From an uncultured Parabacteroides sp. (GTDB lineage Bacteria > Bacteroidota > Bacteroidia > Bacteroidales > Tannerellaceae), in contig URGO01000085.1 of the NCBI GenBank assembly GCA_900547435.1, forward strand, positions 1 to 14,061: a stretch of DNA of 14,061 nucleotides. Reading direction: 5' to 3'. The position numbers and the translations under genes were made by a program. How positions within the stretch are numbered: the stretch's first letter is position 1; each line of letters starts with the position of its first letter. Shown in pieces: positions 6,492 through 12,527 of this stretch. The notes under the pieces are model-generated. The model had not been told where the DNA came from. It saw nothing but the letters and a program-made list of their open reading frames with translations, and made no database searches.

Positions 6492-7658
6492 CTATTTTCC
6501 TTCTTTAATAAACGAAGGAATCAAGGTAACCAAATAAAGAACACCAATGCTTAATATGATGATGGCTCCAATCTGACTTTGCATCCAATCGGAGAGGATG
6601 CCCATCAGGAGCGGGAAGATAGTTCCTCCGAAAAGTCCCATAATCATTAATCCCGATACTTCGTTTTTGCGTTCCGGCAAATGAAGCATGGCCCGGGATA
6701 AAAGCATAGAGAACGGATTGGAATTACCCAAGCCGATAAGGGCGATGCAGATGTAATGTGCCATGAGTGAATCCACAAAGAACAATCCTACCACTCCGGC
6801 TAGTATCATCAGAATACTCCCTGTAAATACATGCTTTGTGGGAAGATATGCCAATAGGAAAGCTCCGCTAAAGCAACCAATGGTACGGAAGAGGAAATAT
6901 ATGCTGGTGGCTAATCCCGCGCCTTCCAGCGACATGCCTAAACGTTCTATCAATAACTTTGGTGCGGTTAGGTTGGTACCTACATCAATTCCCACGTGGC
7001 AAACAATGCCGAAGAACGAAAGCAATACAACCTTGTCGGCTAATAGGGCAAAACATTCTTTGAACGAGGAGGTTTTCACTTCTTCATTTCCCTTTTCATC
7101 GATTTTGGTCATCCATAAGCATAGCAATGCAATGATGGCAATAATTAGAAAGAGAAGGAACAGGAGTTTCCAGTTGCCGAACGATACAGCTGCCCATCCG
7201 GCAATAATCGGTGCGAGGAATGAGGCTATCGCCTTAATAAATTGCCCCAATGTCAACGAACTGGCCAAACGCTCTCCGCTGACAATGTTGGATAATAATG
7301 GGTTTAACGAAACCTGCATTAATGTATTCCCGATTCCCAAGAAGGAGAAAGATACCATCATCATGGCGAAGGAATAATTGATTAAGGGAAGAAGCAGTGC
7401 GATAAAGGTAACCGCCAAGCTTAACAAGACGGTTTTTCGTTGTCCGATTTTGTTCATCATGATACCTGTCGGTACCGAGAATACCAGGAACCAGAAGAAT
7501 ACCATTGAGGGTAATAGATTGGCTAAGGTATCTGATAATTGGAAATCAGCCTTTACATAGTTGGTAGCAATGCCTACCAAATCCACGAATCCCATAGCGA
7601 AGAAAGAGAACATCACTGGGATTAACATCCAAATTGTATTTTGTTGTTGTGTGCTCAT
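6492..7658 (-). CDS. MFS sugar permease, FucP/FHS-like, probable fructose importer
   Basis: A 388-residue inner membrane protein with about twelve hydrophobic segments and the MFS signature after helix 2-3, NKIGQRKTV (near residue 70). A charged cytoplasmic loop, KIDEKGNEEVKTSSFKE, separates the two six-helix halves around residue 190. It resembles the fucose-galactose-proton symporter family, to which the fructose/glucose permease of the Bacteroides fructan locus belongs. The gene sits between fructokinase (8 bases upstream) and GH32, which supports fructose as substrate. The substrate call is therefore contextual; family membership is firmer. Confidence 0.88.
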   Translation of the reverse strand: MSTQQQNTIWMLIPVMFSFFAMGFVDLVGIATNYVKADFQLSDTLANLLPSMVFFWFLVFSVPTGIMMNKIGQRKTVLLSLAVTFIALLLPLINYSFAMMMVSFSFLGIGNTLMQVSLNPLLSNIVSGERLASSLTLGQFIKAIASFLAPIIAGWAAVSFGNWKLLFLLFLIIAIIALLCLWMTKIDEKGNEEVKTSSFKECFALLADKVVLLSFFGIVCHVGIDVGTNLTAPKLLIERLGMSLEGAGLATSIYFLFRTIGCFSGAFLLAYLPTKHVFTGSILMILAGVVGLFFVDSLMAHYICIALIGLGNSNPFSMLLSRAMLHLPERKNEVSGLMIMGLFGGTIFPLLMGILSDWMQSQIGAIIILSIGVLYLVTLIPSFIKEGK

Positions 7659-7666
7659 AGGTCAAA

Positions 7667-8536
7667 TTATATTTGAGGATAAACAGGCCATGCACCTTCT
7701 TGTGTGCAAACAAATGCTGCGGTATCTACCGCTTTCTGGTGGGCTTCTTTTAAGGATTTCCCGGCGAGGATGGAGGCGATGAAGGAGCCTGAGAAGGAAT
7801 CTCCTGCTCCTACGGTATCGGCCACTTTTACTTTGGGAGTAGGGATGGTTGATATCTCGTCCGGTGCATAAATTGAACTGAATTTACTTCCGGCGGTAAG
7901 GATGACGTATTTCAGGTTATATTTTTCCAGTAATCTGCGGCAACAAGTTTCATCGTTTCCTTCCAATTCGAACATCGGACGGAGCAGCTCCAACTCCTCA
8001 TCATTAATCTTGAGGATATTTGCCTCTTTATCTAATAGCGATTCAATCAACTCCTTGGAATAGTAGTGCTGGCGAATGTTGATATCGAAGAAACGCAATG
8101 CTTCTTTAGGAGCTTGTTCCAATAGGGTGGAGAGCGTTTTACGCGATTCGTCTGCACGTTGTGCTAACGTCCCGAAGCAGATGGCATCAGCCCGCTTGGC
8201 CACAGCTATGGCTTCTTGACTCAAAGGAATGTGGTCCCACGCCACACCTTCTATGATATTATAAGTAGGAATACCCTCTTTCAGCTCTACCATTACGCAT
8301 CCGGTGGGATATTCAACGGTCGAAATGCAATGCGCGATATGGTTTTTGTCCAATTCCTGAAGTATTTCTGCTCCGTAGACATCATTTCCCACAGCACTGA
8401 TGGCATATCCTTCCGCACCACATTGGGTAGCATGATAAACAAAATTGATAGGAGCGCCTCCGGCCCGTTTCCCGTCAGGGAATACATCCCATAATAATTC
8501 CCCGATTCCTACAACTACTGGTCTTTTATTTTCCAT
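7667..8536 (-). CDS. PfkB-family fructokinase
   Basis: A 289-residue cytoplasmic sugar kinase of the ribokinase/PfkB fold. The N-terminal sugar-binding GG motif is RAGGAPINF (24-32), and the ATP/anion-hole signature DTVGAGDSFSGSF starts at Asp240, with Asp246 as the catalytic base. DINIRQHYY near 151 is typical of fructokinases. It would phosphorylate incoming fructose (to fructose 6-phosphate in most relatives). It is the first gene of the fructokinase-permease-GH32 operon, behind a well-formed promoter at 8573-8603. Start ATG gives MENKRPVVVGIGELLWD, right at the first beta strand. Fructose is the best substrate given the neighbours; other ketoses or fructosides remain possible. Confidence 0.92.
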   Translation of the reverse strand: MENKRPVVVGIGELLWDVFPDGKRAGGAPINFVYHATQCGAEGYAISAVGNDVYGAEILQELDKNHIAHCISTVEYPTGCVMVELKEGIPTYNIIEGVAWDHIPLSQEAIAVAKRADAICFGTLAQRADESRKTLSTLLEQAPKEALRFFDINIRQHYYSKELIESLLDKEANILKINDEELELLRPMFELEGNDETCCRRLLEKYNLKYVILTAGSKFSSIYAPDEISTIPTPKVKVADTVGAGDSFSGSFIASILAGKSLKEAHQKAVDTAAFVCTQEGAWPVYPQI

Positions 8537-8572
8537 GATTCTTTTTAGGTTTTTAATAAGTTATTTTATTTA

Positions 8573-8603
8573 CAAAGATATAAAAAAAGAGGATAATGAA
8601 CAA
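8573..8603 (-). promoter_or_regulatory. Promoter of the fructokinase-permease-GH32 operon
   Basis: On the minus strand TTG (8603-8601) is followed after 20 bp by TATCTTTG (8580-8573), an almost ideal Bacteroidetes promoter. Transcription would start near 8566, about 30 bases before the fructokinase ATG. The -33 triplet lies in the loop of the rplI terminator hairpin, so the two signals share DNA. Confidence 0.75.
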
Positions 8604-8618
8604 TCATTACCCTCTTTT
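8582..8618 (-). terminator. Rho-independent terminator of the rpsF-rpsR-rplI operon
   Basis: On the minus strand a 15-bp stem (8618-8604 with 8599-8585, one mismatch) encloses a 4-base loop and is followed by a run of seven T. It lies 22 bases after the rplI stop codon. Read in the direction of the ribosomal genes, this is a textbook intrinsic terminator. Confidence 0.88.
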
Positions 8619-8639
8619 GATGATATCATTTCTAAATAA

Positions 8640-9083
8640 TTATTCAGAAACTACTGTAAACGGAACATCTACAGATACCTCCTTGTGCAATTTGATAGTA
8701 GCCTTATAGTCGCCGACTTCCTTAACAGCGTCTTTGATGTAGATGATCTTGCGGTCAACGGTGTAGCCCAATTTCGCCAACTCGTCAGCAACCTGAATGT
8801 TGTTTACAGAACCGAAGATAGTACCGGTCGAGCTTGTTTTCGCACCGATAGTCAGTTTAACTTCAGCCAATTTAGCGGCCAATTCTTCAGCATCAGCTTT
8901 GATTTTAGCCAATTTATGGGCGCGTTGCTTTAAGTTCTCAGCCAATACTTTCTTAGCAGATTCAGATGCGATAACTGCTTTACCCATGGGGATTAGAAAG
9001 TTACGTCCGTAACCTGACTTAACGGTTACGATATCGTCTTTGTAGCCTAAGTTTGCTACGTCTTCTTTCAAAATAACTTGCAT
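8640..9083 (-). CDS. rplI: 50S ribosomal protein L9
   Basis: A 147-residue protein with the standard L9 layout. The N-terminal rRNA-binding domain (MQVILKEDVANLGYKDDIVTVKSGYGRNFLIPMGKA) leads into a long charged helix (about 45-75), then a C-terminal alpha/beta domain with GTIFGSVNN. It binds 23S rRNA at the base of the L1 stalk and helps keep the reading frame. It is last in the rpsF-rpsR-rplI operon, 21 bases after rpsR, and is followed by an intrinsic terminator. Normal family length. Confidence 0.98.
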   Translation of the reverse strand: MQVILKEDVANLGYKDDIVTVKSGYGRNFLIPMGKAVIASESAKKVLAENLKQRAHKLAKIKADAEELAAKLAEVKLTIGAKTSSTGTIFGSVNNIQVADELAKLGYTVDRKIIYIKDAVKEVGDYKATIKLHKEVSVDVPFTVVSE

Positions 9084-9104
9084 ATTCTGTCTCCTCTTCT
9101 TTTA

Positions 9105-9374
9105 TTATTTCATCAAATCTGTTACGTAAGGAAGTAATGCTAAATGACGAGCACGCTTAACAGCTTGTGCTACGCGGCGTTGGAATTTCAGCGAAGTACC
9201 TGTGATACGACGCGGAAGGATTTTACCTTGTTCGTTCAAGAACTTCTTCAAGAACTCAGGATCCTTATAGTCGATATACTTGATACCGTTTTTCTTGAAA
9301 CGGCAATATTTTTTCTTCTTCACGTCTACTGAAGGCGGAGTCAAATATCTGATTTCTGATTGTGTAGCTGCCAT
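9105..9374 (-). CDS. rpsR: 30S ribosomal protein S18
   Basis: An 89-residue S18 with the conserved core KYIDYKDPEFLKKFLNEQGKILPRRITGTSLKFQRR (given here by its ends: KYIDYKDPEFL and LPRRITGT) and a basic C-terminus. A single Cys in KKYCRF shows it lacks a full zinc-binding Cys set. S18 pairs with S6 on the platform of the 30S subunit, which matches its place 2 bases after rpsF. The extended N-terminus (about 15 residues) is usual in Bacteroidales. Confidence 0.98.
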   Translation of the reverse strand: MAATQSEIRYLTPPSVDVKKKKYCRFKKNGIKYIDYKDPEFLKKFLNEQGKILPRRITGTSLKFQRRVAQAVKRARHLALLPYVTDLMK

Positions 9375-9376
9375 GA

Positions 9377-9733
9377 TTAATTCTCCTTTGCTGTTTCTTT
9401 AGATGATTTCAAATTTCTTCTCTTTTCTGCGTATTCAGCTGCGTATTTATCCTGACGGAATGTTAAGAAGCGGATTACGCGTTCATCACGACGGAAGTTT
9501 ATCTCCAAGGTTTCGATTACTTCCGGTTTAGCTTCGAATTCTACCAAGTTGTAGAAACCAGTAGATTTCTTTTGAATCGGATAGGCCAACTTGCGCAAGC
9601 CCCAATTTTCTACGTTTACGATTTCTGCTCCTTGTTCTTTCAAGATACCGGTGAATTTGTCTACCGCTTCCTTCATCTGTGCATCAGATAAAACGGGAGT
9701 TAAAATGAAAACGGTTTCATACTTGTTCATCAT
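9377..9733 (-). CDS. rpsF: 30S ribosomal protein S6
   Basis: A 118-residue S6 with the ferredoxin-like fold typical of the family: NKYETVFILTPVL at the N-terminus, ENWGLRKLAYPI in the middle and FRRDERVIRFLT near residue 85. The C-terminal tail is lysine-rich. It forms a dimer with S18. The gene is first in the operon. Two adjacent ATGs (MMNKYE) leave the exact start uncertain by one codon. The leader from the predicted promoter is only about 36 bases and shows no obvious S6:S18-binding structure of the type known from other bacteria. Confidence 0.98.
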   Translation of the reverse strand: MMNKYETVFILTPVLSDAQMKEAVDKFTGILKEQGAEIVNVENWGLRKLAYPIQKKSTGFYNLVEFEAKPEVIETLEINFRRDERVIRFLTFRQDKYAAEYAEKRRNLKSSKETAKEN

Positions 9734-9774
9734 TTCTGATACGTTTTTTGTTGTTATTACTAAAAATTGTGGTG

Positions 9775-9805
9775 CAAAAGTACTGCTTTTTTTTTAATTT
9801 CCAAA
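9775..9805 (-). promoter_or_regulatory. Promoter of rpsF-rpsR-rplI
   Basis: On the minus strand TTTG (9805-9802) is followed after 19 bp by TACTTTTG (9782-9775). This matches both Bacteroidetes promoter elements and their spacing. Transcription would start near 9769. Confidence 0.8.
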
Positions 9806-9896
9806 TAGTAAGGATGGAAAAATGGGAAGATATTCAGATTTGTAGGAAGATTGTAAGAATACACCAGTGTTTTTTCGCTGGATTTTATTTTCATTA

Positions 9897-9910
9897 CTGA
9901 TTTAAATCAA
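9897..9910. promoter_or_regulatory. FNR/Crp-like palindrome
   Basis: CTGATTTAAATCAA matches the classical FNR box TTGAT-N4-ATCAA at all but the first base and contains the perfect 12-bp palindrome TGATTTAAATCA. It lies about 68 bp upstream of the plus-strand -7 box, centred near -80 of the predicted start. In an AT-rich gap such a match may be chance. Confidence 0.3.
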
Positions 9911-9971
9911 TAAAAGCGTTATTTTGCATTATTTTTTCTTGCGGAAAAACATCAGATTCAAAAAAATGCCG

Positions 9972-9979
9972 TACTTTTG
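9972..9979 (+). promoter_or_regulatory. Possible plus-strand -7 box for a non-coding RNA
   Basis: TACTTTTG fits TAnnTTTG. The nearest TTG upstream is 30 bp away, so the -33 part is poor. It is the only good promoter box ahead of the structured region that follows. Confidence 0.45.
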
Positions 9980-9984
9980 TGCTG

Positions 9985-10190
9985 TAAAACATAATTACAG
10001 GACATAGTTAAAGTTTATAGCGGATTCATAGGTGTTATGGCAAAATAAGATTGTTAGGTTAATTGATTGTAAAAAAGAGGATTCGGATAATATTAACAGG
10101 TTCTTTATAGGTTTGGTTTTTTGATAGGTTTGTTTTATAGTGTTTGGGTTTTTTAGTTTGTTTGTTTGAAGCCGAATCCTTCTTTTTTAG
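9985..10190 (+). ncRNA. Putative non-coding RNA, family not recognised
   Basis: About 205 bases lie between a -7 box and a terminator-like stem on the plus strand, with no reading frame of note. A small stem CTGTAA/TTACAG lies at its start (9982-10000). A 16-bp long-range stem (10071-10086 with 10172-10188, one bulge) closes a loop of 85 bases. In that loop, 10104-10171 has no C at all and carries three copies of an ATAGGTTTG-like unit (10107, 10124, 10137 as ATAGTGTTTG). I could not assign it to a known RNA such as 6S or tmRNA. The boundaries are estimates and transcription is inferred. Confidence 0.45.
10071..10188 (+). terminator. Long-range stem ending in a U-tract
   Basis: AAAAAAGAGGATTCGG at 10071-10086 pairs with the CCGAATCC-TTCTTTTTT segment at 10172-10188; nine pairs at the core are perfect. 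The 3' arm ends in TTCTTTTTT, as in an intrinsic terminator, but the 85-base loop is far longer than normal. It could instead be the main fold of the RNA. GGATTC also occurs at 10022-10027 and could compete for the same 3' arm. Confidence 0.45.
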
Positions 10191-10246
10191 GATCACATTT
10201 TTTAATTGGCTTAAAATGTAATGTTGTTTTAGAGTGAATGATGAAG

Positions 10247-10291
10247 AAGCGAGTTATGTCGGTGATGAAGACATGGCTCGTTTTCTATTTT
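10247..10291 (+). terminator. Plus-strand hairpin terminator overlapping the end of nadD
   Basis: CGAGTTATGTC (10250-10260) pairs with GACATGGCTCG (10270-10280) around a 9-base loop, followed by TTTTCTATTTT. Two of the pairs are G-U in a plus-strand RNA but A-C mismatches in a minus-strand RNA, and the T-tract follows only on the plus strand. It therefore fits termination of plus-strand transcription entering nadD better than termination of nadD itself. Confidence 0.55.
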
Positions 10292-10863
10292 AGCAGATCC
10301 CATATTTCTTTGGGTAGGAAGAAACGGATGTTTTTCTTTTCGGCAAGAGCCTGGCGGATAAAGGTTGAGGATATCTCTATTTCTGGTGCATCGACAAGGT
10401 GAATATGCGGATGCCGGGTGGCTTCTTTATCGACGGGGAATCCCTTTCGCGGATAGATAATCAACGAATATTCAGAAAGCAATCTTTCACTTTCTTTCCA
10501 TTTGGGGAATTTCATCCAATTGTCTGATCCGATAATTAGATGGAATCGGCAATTGGTGAAGGCTTTCGAGAGGGCGTGCAGTGTGTCAATTGTATAAGAG
10601 GGCTTAGGCAAATGGAATTCGAAGTCGCTGGCCCGGAATTTCGGATAGCCGGCTATGGCGCGTTCAACTAATCGGAGCCTAAACTCATCGTCCATAAGTT
10701 CAGACTCTGATTTGAACGGATTTTGTGGCGTTACCAGAAACCATATTTCTTCCAAAGGTGTATATTCACATAGCCAGTTGGCCAATGCCAAATGTCCTAT
10801 ATGGATGGGATTGAATGATCCGGAGTAGATGCCTATTTCTTTTTGGGGTGCCTTTGTATCCAT
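10285..10863 (-). CDS. nadD: Nicotinate-nucleotide adenylyltransferase
   Basis: A 192-residue enzyme that joins nicotinate mononucleotide with ATP to give nicotinate adenine dinucleotide in NAD synthesis. The nucleotidyltransferase signature GSFNPIHIGH (15-24) holds the two catalytic His residues (21 and 24), and ISSTFIR (164-170) is the second ATP-binding motif. I chose the ATG at 10861-10863 (MDTKAPQKEIGIYSG) because it sits ten residues before the first beta strand, as in homologues; the frame stays open further upstream but those codons overlap the small membrane protein gene and do not resemble NadD. The start lies 31 bases inside that upstream gene, so translation is probably coupled. 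It is last in the yicC-gmk cluster. Confidence 0.95.
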   Translation of the reverse strand: MDTKAPQKEIGIYSGSFNPIHIGHLALANWLCEYTPLEEIWFLVTPQNPFKSESELMDDEFRLRLVERAIAGYPKFRASDFEFHLPKPSYTIDTLHALSKAFTNCRFHLIIGSDNWMKFPKWKESERLLSEYSLIIYPRKGFPVDKEATRHPHIHLVDAPEIEISSTFIRQALAEKKNIRFFLPKEIWDLLK

Positions 10864-11021
10864 TGGATAATGTTTAATATTTGGACTCCAATCACCAATC
10901 CGGTTGCGACCATGACCGTAGCATCTCCCTTGATACACGCCCAGACGAATACGGCTATTGCGGCTATTGCAATCGCGATGAACGTGTAGAACCATTTCTT
11001 GGATAATTCTTTCTCTCTCAT
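10833..11021 (-). CDS. Small two-helix membrane protein, function unknown
   Basis: A 62-residue protein starting MREKELSKKWFYTFIA. Two hydrophobic segments, about residues 10-30 and 34-55, are separated by a short KGD turn, and the protein ends in RHPKKK. The positive residues at both ends suggest both termini in the cytoplasm. Its ATG overlaps the gmk stop codon (ATGA) and its last 31 bases overlap nadD, a layout that argues for a real translated gene. I recognise no family; the frame is supported by the tight fit to its neighbours and by a plausible membrane topology. Confidence 0.78.
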   Translation of the reverse strand: MREKELSKKWFYTFIAIAIAAIAVFVWACIKGDATVMVATGLVIGVQILNIIQWIQRHPKKK

Positions 11022-11584
11022 TCGGACAAGAATTTTTGGATGATATGCAATGCTTCGGCTTCTGCCTTTTCCAAGTCATCGTTTACGACCACAACATCAA
11101 ATTTCGGGGCAAAGCTAAGTTCGTATTCCGCTTTGGCGATGCGGCTTTCAATCACTTCCGGAGCATCTGTTCCGCGGGTGTTTAAACGATGGCGTAACTC
11201 CTCGATGCTGGGGGGCTGGATGAATAGGGACAAAGCACGTTTTCCATAATAATTCTTGATATTGCATCCGCCAACCACGTCAACATCGAAAATTACATTA
11301 TCGCCTTCTGCCAGAATGCGTTCTACTTCGCTTTTCAACGTGCCGTAGAACTTGTCGGTATAGACCTCTTCATATTCTAAGAAATCTCCTGCGGCAATCC
11401 GAGCACGGAACTCATCGGGTGAAAGAAAATAATATTCCACGCCATCTTTTTCCGTTCCGCGAGGCGCACGGCTTGTGGCCGAAATAGAAAAGCGCAGATG
11501 CAGGTTTTGTTTCAACAGATAATTGATAATGGTCGATTTTCCAGACCCGGAAGGAGCCGAGAATATAATCAGTTTTCCAGCCAT
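11018..11584 (-). CDS. gmk: Guanylate kinase
   Basis: A 188-residue enzyme that converts GMP to GDP with ATP. The P-loop is SAPSGSGKST (9-18), with Lys16 binding phosphate. The GMP-binding segment follows as SATSRAPRGTEKDGVEYYF (near 35-53), and the lid and core show the usual VIFDVDVVGG block around residue 100. Normal length. It starts 2 bases after yicC and overlaps the next gene by 4 bases, so it is in one transcript with both. Confidence 0.97.
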   Translation of the reverse strand: MAGKLIIFSAPSGSGKSTIINYLLKQNLHLRFSISATSRAPRGTEKDGVEYYFLSPDEFRARIAAGDFLEYEEVYTDKFYGTLKSEVERILAEGDNVIFDVDVVGGCNIKNYYGKRALSLFIQPPSIEELRHRLNTRGTDAPEVIESRIAKAEYELSFAPKFDVVVVNDDLEKAEAEALHIIQKFLSE

Positions 11585-11586
11585 CT

Positions 11587-12465
11587 TTACAATACGTTTA
11601 AAACTTGTTCTTTGATTTGTTCTAATTCATCTTTCATACGGACAACAATCTTCTGCATTTCGGCATGATTGCTTTTCGATCCTAATGTGTTGATTTCCCG
11701 TCCCATTTCTTGAGCGATGAATCCCAGCTTCTTACCTTGTCCATGTCCTGAATCCATTGTTTCGAGGAAATATTTCAGGTGATTGTCCAAACGGTTCTTC
11801 TCTTCGTTGATGTCCAGTTTTTCGATATAGTAGATCATCTCTTGCTCGAAACGATTATGGTCATAATCTACCGGGACGAATTTTTTCAGATTGTCCAAAA
11901 TGCGGCCTTTGATTTTCTCGATGCGTTCTTTCTCATAAGGCTCCACTTCATGCAGAAGTTGCGCGATGTTGTTTATTTTTTGTGTGAATAGATTTTGCAA
12001 CATAGCACCTTCCTGTATGCGGAACTCGCATAATTGGTTGATAGCGGCATCAATGGTTTGCCGGACTATTTCCCATTCTTCCTCTTCCGCTTCTATCGCT
12101 TCGGTGGTGATTACATCTGGCATACGGAGCAAGGATTGCATACTGACCCAGTCGGTCGGAGTCTCAAAGCCCAGCTTCCAGGACAATTCTTTTATCTGAT
12201 TGTAATATCCTATCACGGCCTCCTGGTTGATTTGGGCGGAGGTTCCTTTGCCTATGTATTCGATGAAGATGGAAAAATCCACCTTGCCACGTTCCAATGT
12301 CTGAAGCAGGCGGCTACGTATTGCCATCTCTTTGTCTTTATACAAAGACGGAATGCGTGTGGATAAATCCAGTTGTTTACTATTGAGAGCTTTTATCTCG
12401 ACAGTTACTTTTTTAGTCGGGAGTTCGGCGATAACCTTACCGAATCCGGTCATTGATTGTATCAT
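11587..12465 (-). CDS. yicC: YicC/YloC-family endoribonuclease
   Basis: A 292-residue protein with the family's hallmark N-terminus MIQSMTGFGK and C-terminal motif REINTLGSKSN (256-266). EKLDINEEKNRLDNHLKYF near 215-235 lies in the conserved C-terminal domain. In other bacteria YicC is an endoribonuclease that helps degrade certain RNAs; the job in this phylum is less known. Pairing with gmk is widespread across bacteria. The gene heads the yicC-gmk-small ORF-nadD cluster, behind a clear promoter. Confidence 0.95.
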   Translation of the reverse strand: MIQSMTGFGKVIAELPTKKVTVEIKALNSKQLDLSTRIPSLYKDKEMAIRSRLLQTLERGKVDFSIFIEYIGKGTSAQINQEAVIGYYNQIKELSWKLGFETPTDWVSMQSLLRMPDVITTEAIEAEEEEWEIVRQTIDAAINQLCEFRIQEGAMLQNLFTQKINNIAQLLHEVEPYEKERIEKIKGRILDNLKKFVPVDYDHNRFEQEMIYYIEKLDINEEKNRLDNHLKYFLETMDSGHGQGKKLGFIAQEMGREINTLGSKSNHAEMQKIVVRMKDELEQIKEQVLNVL

Positions 12466-12481
12466 GTTCCAAAAATTTTCG

Positions 12482-12512
12482 CAAAGATAGTTTTTTATTT
12501 TTCTAACTCCAA
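12482..12512 (-). promoter_or_regulatory. Promoter of yicC-gmk-nadD cluster
   Basis: On the minus strand TTG (12512-12510) is followed after 20 bp by TATCTTTG (12489-12482). It lies in the 62-base gap between the transglycosylase stop and yicC, so this cluster can be transcribed apart from the genes upstream. The predicted start is about 10 bases before the yicC ATG, a very short leader. Confidence 0.75.
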
Positions 12513-12527
12513 TGATTTTTCCGGCAC

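Larger units (their letters stand above)
9734..10284. other. Intergenic region between rpsF and nadD
   Basis: These 551 bases carry no convincing protein gene. From left to right they hold the minus-strand rpsF promoter (9775-9805), a small hairpin CCAGTG/CGCTGG at 9864-9881 with a T-rich tail, an FNR-box-like palindrome at 9897-9910, a plus-strand -7 box at 9972-9979, a likely non-coding transcript with a long-range stem at 10071-10188, and a second plus-strand terminator-like hairpin running into the end of nadD. Confidence 0.8.

Noticed and set aside
6763..7377. 204-residue open frame on the plus strand opposite the MFS permease
   Set aside because: Composition is what one expects from the reverse of hydrophobic codons; there is no start signal and no family resemblance.
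9733..9769. S6:S18-binding regulatory leader of rpsF
   Set aside because: The predicted leader is only about 36 bases and shows no stem with the CCG bulge expected of that RNA.
9864..9881. Hairpin CCAGTG/CGCTGG with T-rich tail as a plus-strand terminator
   Set aside because: The stem is only six pairs and no plus-strand gene lies upstream, so I noted it in the intergenic entry but did not call it a terminator.
10241..10402. Plus-strand small open frame starting MKKRVMSVMKTWL
   Set aside because: Most of it is antisense to the nadD end, it contains the terminator-like hairpin, and it has no ribosome binding site or known family.
10864..11079. Longer 264-residue version of NadD
   Set aside because: The extra 72 codons overlap the small membrane gene and the end of gmk in another frame and do not look like NadD, whose fold starts at GIYSGSFNP.
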